Assembly: GCA_934247335.1 (NCBI GenBank)
Contig: CAKQJJ010000029.1
Span: forward strand, 1 to 10,985
Length of the DNA: 10,985 nucleotides
Direction of reading: 5' to 3'
Source: an uncultured Clostridia bacterium
GTDB lineage: Bacteria; Bacillota; Clostridia; Christensenellales; Pumilibacteraceae
Position 1 is the first letter of the stretch; each line of letters starts with the position of its first letter. The notes under the pieces were generated by a model that was given only the letters and a program-made list of their open reading frames with translations, had not been told where the DNA came from and did no database searches. The position numbers and the translations under genes were made by a program. Of the stretch, positions 5,834-10,985 are shown in pieces.

Positions 5834-7021
5834 ATGATAAACGACAAATTTTTATTTTCAAGCGAGAGCGTAACCGAAGGTCATCCCGACAAGGTTTGCG
5901 ATCTCATCGCCGACAGCATACTTGACGAAGCGCTTAAAAACGACCCCGACAGCCACATCGCGTGCGAAGTGTGCTGCACCACCGGTATGACGCTGGTAAT
6001 GGGCGAATTCACCACCGAAAGCTATATCGACATTCCCACGCTTGCGAGAAAAGTGATAAAGGAAATCGGCTACGACAATGCCGAATACGGATTCGACGGC
6101 AATACCTGCGCTGTGCTTACCGCAATAGACGAGCAGTCGCAGGATATCGCGATGGGCGTAAACAACGCGCTGGAAAAGAGAGAGGGCGAATCCGATCTCG
6201 CGTCGAAAATAGGCGCGGGCGATCAGGGCATGATGTTCGGCTATGCCTGCCGCGAAACCGAGCAGCTTATGCCGCTCCCGATTACGCTTGCCCACGCGCT
6301 TACCAAAAGACTGTCCGAAGCGAGAAAGAACGGCGAGATAAAATATCTCCGTCCCGACGGAAAAGCTCAGGTAACCGTAGCGTACGAAAACGGCAAGCCT
6401 TCGTACGTCGATACCGTCGTGGTTTCCACTCAGCACGACGAAAACGTAAGCCACGAGCAGCTTGAAAAGGACGTCACCGAAAAAATAATAAAGGCGGTAA
6501 TTCCGTCCTCGTATCTCAAACCCGATACCAAATTCTATATCAACCCCACCGGTAAATTCGTTATCGGCGGACCGCACGGCGACAGCGGAGTTACGGGCAG
6601 AAAAATAATAGTCGATACCTACGGCGGAATGTGCCCGCACGGCGGCGGAGCTTTTTCGGGCAAAGATCCCACCAAGGTTGATAGATCTGCGTGCTATTAC
6701 GCGCGTTACGTGTGCAAAAACCTGGTTGCCGCAGGCGTTGCCGACAGAATACAATTGCAGGTTGCGTACGCGATAGGTAAAGCGCATCCCGTTTCGGTGT
6801 GCGTGGACGCGTTCGGAACGAGCAAATTCACCGACGAGCAGATTCTCGACTGCATAAAAAAGGTTTTCGATTTCCGCCCGTACAGCATAATCGAAAATCT
6901 CGGCTTAAAGCGCCCGATATACGCAAAAACCACCAACTACGGACATTTCGGCAAGCCCGATCTTCCGTGGGAGCAGACCGATAAGGTCGGCGAAATCAAA
7001 TCGGTTCTCGGCATTAAATAA
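5834..7021 (+). CDS. metK: S-adenosylmethionine synthetase (methionine adenosyltransferase)
   Basis: 395-residue enzyme, the standard MetK length, which makes S-adenosylmethionine from methionine and ATP in the cytoplasm as a homotetramer. Signatures in order are SSESVTEGHPDKVCD (9-23), holding the catalytic His and Asp; the GAGDQGMMFGYA motif (127-138); GGPHGDSGVTGRK (245-257); and the glycine-rich phosphate-binding loop GGGAFSGKDPTKVDRS (270-285). The start at 5834 is preferred because the family begins a few residues before SSESVTEGHPDK, it has an AGGAAG site 10 bases upstream, and the promoter lies just before it. An in-frame ATG at 5726 would add 36 unrelated residues and precedes the promoter. 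The stop overlaps the recD2 start in TAATG, so the two are probably translationally coupled. Confidence 0.97.
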   Translation: MINDKFLFSSESVTEGHPDKVCDLIADSILDEALKNDPDSHIACEVCCTTGMTLVMGEFTTESYIDIPTLARKVIKEIGYDNAEYGFDGNTCAVLTAIDEQSQDIAMGVNNALEKREGESDLASKIGAGDQGMMFGYACRETEQLMPLPITLAHALTKRLSEARKNGEIKYLRPDGKAQVTVAYENGKPSYVDTVVVSTQHDENVSHEQLEKDVTEKIIKAVIPSSYLKPDTKFYINPTGKFVIGGPHGDSGVTGRKIIVDTYGGMCPHGGGAFSGKDPTKVDRSACYYARYVCKNLVAAGVADRIQLQVAYAIGKAHPVSVCVDAFGTSKFTDEQILDCIKKVFDFRPYSIIENLGLKRPIYAKTTNYGHFGKPDLPWEQTDKVGEIKSVLGIK

Positions 7022-9234
7022 TGAAGCTGAGGGGTGAGATCGCCGACGTAAGATTCCGCAACGAAGAAAACGGTTATACCGTAGCCGTTTTGGACGTTGA
7101 CGGCGAGCCCGTCGTATGCGCCGGGCTTTTTCCCACTGCCGTCGAAGGTCAGCCGATAGTGGCGGAAGGCGAATTCGTCATGCACCCCAAGTTCGGAAAA
7201 CAGTTTAAAGCCACCGCGGTCAGCGAAGTCCGCCCCGAAACCGCCGACGGAATGGTTCGCTATCTCGGCAGCGGAGTAATAAAGGGAATAGGTCCCGTGC
7301 TTGCCATGCGACTGGTAAACGCGTTCGGACTGAAAACCTTCGACGTAATCGAATACACGCCCAACCGGCTTAGCGAAGTTCCGGGAATAAGCAAGAAAAA
7401 AGCGCTTGAAATAAGCGAGGCGTACGGCAAAATCAAGATAATGCAGGACGCCGTTATGTTTTTGCAGAAGTACGGCATAACGCTTAACACCGCGCTCAAA
7501 ATTTACGCGGCGTACGGCAAGGACACCGTGCAACTGGTAAGCAAAAATCCGTACTCGCTTATAGAGGACGTGGACGGCATCGGCTTTTACAGCGCCGACA
7601 AAATCGCGCAGAGCATGGGCGTTACCAAAAACGGAGCGTTCCGCGTTCGCGCCGGCATTATTTTCACGCTTAAAGAAAGCTCTCGCACGAGCGGCAACAC
7701 TTTTCTTCCCGAAGACGAGCTTATCACATACGTATTCGACCTTCTTTCGGTGGAAACCGACTGCATCGTTCCGGTAGTCGAGCAACTTATTTCGGAGAGA
7801 AAACTGCGCAGATTCGAGTTTGAAAAGCCGTCGATAATGCTGACAAGCATGTACCGCGTGGAAAAAGGCGTGGCAACCGCGCTCGTAAAACTTATCGACT
7901 ACGCCGACAAGCTTGAATACGACTGTCAGCCCGAAATCGCAACGTACGAAAAAATAAACGGAATAAATTTCCACGAAAATCAGAAAAAAGCCATATCGCT
8001 TGCCATAAATTCGGGAGCGGTGCTCATTACCGGCGGACCCGGAACGGGCAAAACCACGATAATAAAGTGCATAATGTCCATTCTCGGCAATCTCGGCATG
8101 ACCTATTCGCTTATGGCACCCACGGGACGCGCGGCAAAGCGCATGAGCGAGGCAACCGGAGGCGAGGCAAGCACCATTCACCGCGCGCTCGGGCTTAAAA
8201 GAGAGGAATATCTCGAAGAAAGCGAGCCTCTTTCAAGCGACGTCGTGATAGTGGACGAGTTTTCTATGGTGGATATATTTCTCATGAAATCGCTGCTCGA
8301 CCATATAAATCCCGGCACCCGGCTCGTGCTTGTGGGCGACAAGGATCAGCTGCCCAGCGTCGGAGCGGGCAACGTTCTCGCCGACATAAAAAACAGCGGA
8401 ATAGTGCCGTGCGTCGAGCTTAATTGCATTTACCGCCAGGCGCTCGAAAGCCTTATCGTGTCCAACGCTCACGCGATAAACCGCGGCGATATGCCCGTGC
8501 TCGACAAAACCGACAAGGACTTTTTCTTCATGCACGCCTGCAGTCCCGACGCCATCGCCGATAAAGTGGTGGACACCGTGTCGCGAAGACTGCCCAAATA
8601 TCTCGGCGTCCGCGCAGATAAAATTCAGGTGCTCTGCCCGCTTAAAAACGGACCCGCGGGCGTAATAAATCTCAACGTCCGCCTGCAACAAACGCTCAAC
8701 GGCAACAATACCGAAAAGATAGTTTCCGACGATTACAGCTATTCGGTGGGCGACAAGGTTATGCACACCGTCAACGACTACGACATCGAATGGAAGATAG
8801 TCAGCGGTTACAATATAGTCGAGGGCAAAGGCGTTTACAACGGCGATATCGGCTATATTTCCGAAATAAACGTTTCCCGGCGCGAGCTTACCGTCGATTT
8901 CGAGGACGGACGGCGCGCTGTGTATTCGGGCGAGATGATAGGCGAACTTCAACTTGCCTACGCGATAACCGTGCATAAAAGTCAGGGCAGCGAATTCGAC
9001 GCCGTAGTCATGCCCGTCGTGTCCGGAGCTCCCGTAATTCTCACTCGTAACCTTCTCTACACGGCGATAACGCGTGCAAAAAAGCTCGTGGTGCTCGTGG
9101 GCGAGGAATATAACGTAAAGAAAATGGTTAAAAACGATTACGTGGCAAAGCGCTATTCCGCGCTGACGTATTTTATAAAGGACGCCGAATACGAAGTTAA
9201 AATGCTGTTCGGCAATAAGGAGGACGACCAATGA
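7021..9234 (+). CDS. recD2: RecD2-type (RecD-like) superfamily 1B DNA helicase
   Basis: 737-residue 5'-to-3' DNA helicase, the usual RecD2 length. An N-terminal OB-like region (1-70) is followed by helix-hairpin-helix repeats (about 84-200, including GSGVIKGIGP and VPGISKKKA). Then comes the motor: Walker A GGPGTGKT (338-345), motif Ia APTGRAAKRM (366-375), Walker B VVIVDE (408-413), motif III VGDKDQLPSVGAGN (438-451), an SH3-like insertion around 570-640, motif V AYAITVHKSQGSEFD (646-660) and motif VI LLYTAITRAKK (678-688). All key residues are intact. RecD2 proteins occur in bacteria without RecBC-linked RecD and are tied to DNA repair and replication-fork processing. The gene starts on the last base of the metK stop. 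Its 3' end contains a perfect TAAGGAGG site (9216-9223) serving the next gene. Confidence 0.95.
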   Translation: MKLRGEIADVRFRNEENGYTVAVLDVDGEPVVCAGLFPTAVEGQPIVAEGEFVMHPKFGKQFKATAVSEVRPETADGMVRYLGSGVIKGIGPVLAMRLVNAFGLKTFDVIEYTPNRLSEVPGISKKKALEISEAYGKIKIMQDAVMFLQKYGITLNTALKIYAAYGKDTVQLVSKNPYSLIEDVDGIGFYSADKIAQSMGVTKNGAFRVRAGIIFTLKESSRTSGNTFLPEDELITYVFDLLSVETDCIVPVVEQLISERKLRRFEFEKPSIMLTSMYRVEKGVATALVKLIDYADKLEYDCQPEIATYEKINGINFHENQKKAISLAINSGAVLITGGPGTGKTTIIKCIMSILGNLGMTYSLMAPTGRAAKRMSEATGGEASTIHRALGLKREEYLEESEPLSSDVVIVDEFSMVDIFLMKSLLDHINPGTRLVLVGDKDQLPSVGAGNVLADIKNSGIVPCVELNCIYRQALESLIVSNAHAINRGDMPVLDKTDKDFFFMHACSPDAIADKVVDTVSRRLPKYLGVRADKIQVLCPLKNGPAGVINLNVRLQQTLNGNNTEKIVSDDYSYSVGDKVMHTVNDYDIEWKIVSGYNIVEGKGVYNGDIGYISEINVSRRELTVDFEDGRRAVYSGEMIGELQLAYAITVHKSQGSEFDAVVMPVVSGAPVILTRNLLYTAITRAKKLVVLVGEEYNVKKMVKNDYVAKRYSALTYFIKDAEYEVKMLFGNKEDDQ

Positions 9235-10094
9235 AAAAAGAGGACGACAAACGCACTCCGGAGGACAAAACCGAGTCGCAGAAACTTGAAAAAAAGTTGT
9301 TTGCGATAACCGCCGTTCTCATGTGCGTGCTGGGCGCGGTTTTAGGACTGTACGCCGTCGAATTTTTAAGCGTGTACTTTCCCAACACCAACGCCGTTCA
9401 GTACACGCTGACTTGCACTATTACGGCAACCATTCTGGCTCTCGTAATGCTGTCGCTCAGCAAGCCGGTCTGCAAACTTCTTAAAATGTTTATGGAGAAA
9501 ATGCAGACATCGCTGTCTACCCGCCCCGTATACAAGAGCATGAGCGTAGTGTTCGGAATAATATTCGGCATAAGTTCGGCAATATTGTCGGGAGCGGCGC
9601 TCAGCGCGTTCGTACCCCGTCTTCCCGGCGTCATGTACGTGTTTATAATCGCGATAGTGTTTGTCGTGTTTACGTACATTGCAACCGTGGTATTCGGCAA
9701 AATTCTGGGCGCAAACGCCGGTTCCTCCGTCGATTATCACCGCGGCTATGTCATTGCTTCGAGTGCGTTTCAAAGCGATAAAGTGGTTCGTCTCGTGCCA
9801 AAGCTTATCGGAAAAATCGCCGTTATGGACGTCACCGTGTCCATACTCAGCGACAAACTCACCGACGCGCAAATGGAAGGCGCGGACACCACCGTGCAGC
9901 AGAAAGCGTTCGACAATTATATGCAGCTGAAAAAAGTTGCGTTCGTCCAGCTTGCCAACGGAGACCCCACGAGAAGCGAAACCGAAAATCTCGTTTCGCT
10001 CGCGCACAGCCGCAAACTCAAGATAATAGCGCTCGAAAAACTCGAACTTTTCGACGATAACGACGTCGATGTGCTGTATTTGGCCGAAATATAG
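9231..10094 (+). CDS. YacL-like membrane protein with degenerate PIN domain and no TRAM domain
   Basis: 287-residue protein with a charged N-terminal tail (1-20), four membrane helices (about 24-45, 57-76, 105-127, 135-155) and a cytoplasmic C-terminal domain (about 160-287). The helix layout resembles the membrane part of YacL-type PIN/TRAM proteins, including the GIIFGISSAILSG third helix and a Pro before the fourth. The C-terminal part can be aligned by eye to a PIN nuclease. AVMDVTVSI (197-205) keeps the first catalytic Asp. ETENLVSLAHSRKLKIIALE (250-269) has Thr where the family has Asp, and Glu269 where it has a later Asp. The middle is shortened and the TRAM RNA-binding domain is absent, so nuclease activity is doubtful. 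ATGA overlap with recD2 plus a perfect TAAGGAGG site support efficient coupled expression. Family assignment is moderate. Confidence 0.6.
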   Translation: MKKEDDKRTPEDKTESQKLEKKLFAITAVLMCVLGAVLGLYAVEFLSVYFPNTNAVQYTLTCTITATILALVMLSLSKPVCKLLKMFMEKMQTSLSTRPVYKSMSVVFGIIFGISSAILSGAALSAFVPRLPGVMYVFIIAIVFVVFTYIATVVFGKILGANAGSSVDYHRGYVIASSAFQSDKVVRLVPKLIGKIAVMDVTVSILSDKLTDAQMEGADTTVQQKAFDNYMQLKKVAFVQLANGDPTRSETENLVSLAHSRKLKIIALEKLELFDDNDVDVLYLAEI

Positions 10095-10135
10095 AGCAAA
10101 ATAAACGAAAATTACCGATTTTGCGCCGCTATCGA

Positions 10136-10164
10136 TTGACATTTTACCGCGGAAACATTAAAAT
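10136..10164 (+). promoter_or_regulatory. Sigma-A promoter for the GNAT-like gene and glnS
   Basis: TTGACA at 10136-10141, a 17-bp spacer, and TAAAAT at 10159-10164 (one base from consensus). Predicted initiation near 10171 is about 4 bases from the ATG at 10175, so the first gene may have a leaderless mRNA. No second promoter is visible before glnS, so the two genes probably form one operon. The -35 box sits in CGATTGACA, the same nine bases as at the proS promoter. Confidence 0.78.
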
Positions 10165-10174
10165 ATAGAGTATC

Positions 10175-10498
10175 ATGATAACGGTTAAAAAAGTATTTGA
10201 AAAAGAAGACAAAGCGGTATATCAGGCGTACGAGAATTGTGTTCTCGGCGAAGTCGTAACGCGCGGCAACGTCATTTTGTCCGAAAGCGTGGCCCCCGTC
10301 AAAAACGCCGCGCAAATCCGCGACTTTATGCTGAGAAGCGTCGTCTTTTTATTAAGCGAACGGTTCGACGAGGTTGCCGTTGCCTATTCCGATCCGTACT
10401 ACGAAAAGCTGGGCTTTGTCCCGGACGGCGACGGACTTAAACAAAAAAACGACAAAATCGTGTTCCCGTCCGAGTGCGGCGGTCACGGCAACAAATAA
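10175..10498 (+). CDS. Small GNAT-like protein (possibly a minimal or truncated acetyltransferase)
   Basis: 107-residue soluble protein. Residues 45-81 (AAQIRDFMLRSVVFLL, then VAVAYSDPYYEKLGF) resemble the C-terminal half of GNAT N-acetyltransferases: a helix, a strand, and the characteristic YEKLGF turn. The classical acetyl-CoA pyrophosphate loop (Q/RxxGxG/A) is not seen, and the protein is shorter than the usual 140 or more residues, so enzymatic activity is uncertain. The N-terminal residues ITVKKVFEKEDKAVYQAY and VILSESVAP could supply a first strand, helix and strand. No Shine-Dalgarno sequence precedes the ATG, and a consensus promoter sits almost on top of it. The gene precedes glnS by 42 bases and is probably co-transcribed with it. 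Substrate unknown. Confidence 0.6.
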   Translation: MITVKKVFEKEDKAVYQAYENCVLGEVVTRGNVILSESVAPVKNAAQIRDFMLRSVVFLLSERFDEVAVAYSDPYYEKLGFVPDGDGLKQKNDKIVFPSECGGHGNK

Positions 10499-10540
10499 AT
10501 CAAATTCACAAAAGCGCATAAACGCAAACGAGAGGTATAT

Positions 10541-10985
10541 ATGCCCAATTTTATCGAAGAAATAATTGAAAAAGACCTTGCCGACGGAAAAATCACCGAA
10601 GTTATCACGAGATTTCCGCCCGAGCCCAACGGCTATCTGCATATCGGTCACGCCAAGTCCATCTGCCTCAACTACTACGGAACCGCAGTTAAATACGGCG
10701 GAAAGTGCAACCTGCGCTTCGACGACACCAATCCCGTAAAGGAAGACGACGAGTTCGTTAAGTCTATTATCGCGGACGTCGAATGGCTGGGCTGGAAAGG
10801 CGAAGTTCTGTACGCGTCGGACTATTTCGACACCATGTACGAATGCGCCGTAAAGCTTATCAAAAAAGGCAAAGCGTACGTTGACGACGTAACGCCCGAG
10901 CAGATGAAGGAAATGCGCGGAACGCTCACTCAGCCCGGCATCGAAAGCAAAAACCGCAATCGCCCGATAGAAGAAAGCTTAAAGC
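10541..10985 (+). CDS. glnS: Glutaminyl-tRNA synthetase, N-terminal part (runs off the window)
   Basis: The first 148 residues of a class I synthetase that loads glutamine on tRNA-Gln, open to the window edge. The nucleotide-binding signature RFPPEPNGYLHIGHAKS (24-40) contains HIGH at 34-37, followed by RFDDTNP (59-65), which is the GlnRS form rather than the RxEDTD form of GluRS, and then VKEDDEFVKSIIADVEWLGW. The KMSKS loop and anticodon domains lie beyond the window. An AGAGG site at 10531-10535 precedes the ATG by 5 bases. Many Firmicutes make Gln-tRNA indirectly through GatCAB and lack glnS, so its presence indicates direct charging in this lineage. It probably shares the promoter at 10136-10164. 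Confidence 0.95.
   Translation, partial: MPNFIEEIIEKDLADGKITEVITRFPPEPNGYLHIGHAKSICLNYYGTAVKYGGKCNLRFDDTNPVKEDDEFVKSIIADVEWLGWKGEVLYASDYFDTMYECAVKLIKKGKAYVDDVTPEQMKEMRGTLTQPGIESKNRNRPIEESLK

Noticed and set aside
6937..8181. Long antisense frames on the minus strand over metK and recD2 (also 5858-6787 and 8233-9231)
   Set aside because: They overlap genes with complete catalytic motifs, show no family signature, and are explained by codon bias of the sense genes.
10096..10124. GCAAAAT/ATTTTGC inverted repeat after the YacL-like gene as a terminator
   Set aside because: Only seven pairs, few G-C, a 15-base loop and no T-run afterwards. Not strong enough to call.
1..10985. CRISPR array, IS element, tRNA or rRNA gene, or known defence system
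   Set aside because: No regularly spaced repeats, transposase motifs or RNA gene signatures were seen on either strand by reading. RecD2 alone is a housekeeping helicase and not evidence of defence.

Overview
The window looks like chromosome from a Firmicutes bacterium, most likely an uncultured gut-type member of the Clostridia. Supporting this are near-consensus sigma-A promoters (TTGACA, 17 bp, TATAAT), GGAG-type ribosome binding sites, a RecD2-type helicase, an archaeal/eukaryotic-type prolyl-tRNA synthetase, a lipoprotein with a Listeria-Bacteroides (Flg_new) repeat, and a YacL-like membrane protein. Base composition is roughly half G+C in most genes. This placement is inference; no rRNA or other taxonomic marker is present.

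Left part (1-4107, + strand). After the last codons of an unidentified gene comes a monocistronic MFS transporter of the sugar-transporter (SLC45/GPH-like) type, driven by a perfect consensus promoter. A second perfect promoter, overlapped by a long dyad, drives a lipoprotein gene that has AT-rich body sequence and a GC-richer 3' domain. Three closely packed genes follow: a two-helix small membrane protein, a TetR regulator, and a six-helix membrane protein whose start overlaps the TetR stop. This lipoprotein/membrane/TetR/membrane block is the accessory-looking and least understood part of the window. An imperfect bidirectional terminator closes it.

Middle (4172-5833). proS lies on the minus strand, divergent from metK. 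Its promoter contains overlapping perfect palindromes built from three CAATCG half-sites, a good operator candidate. The 222-bp gap between proS and metK holds both promoters and no riboswitch that I can recognise.

Right part (5834-10985, + strand). metK, recD2 and a YacL-like membrane protein with an apparently eroded PIN domain form an overlapping, translationally coupled operon (TAATG and ATGA junctions). A further promoter, so close to its gene that the mRNA may be leaderless, drives a small GNAT-like protein and then glnS, which runs off the window.

Most of the right side is ordinary housekeeping: tRNA charging (ProRS, GlnRS), S-adenosylmethionine synthesis and DNA repair. I found no CRISPR array, IS element, tRNA, rRNA or obvious defence system. 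The best leads are the degenerate YacL-like protein, the TetR/membrane cassette, and the two promoter dyads. No gene-free stretch exceeds 300 bases.
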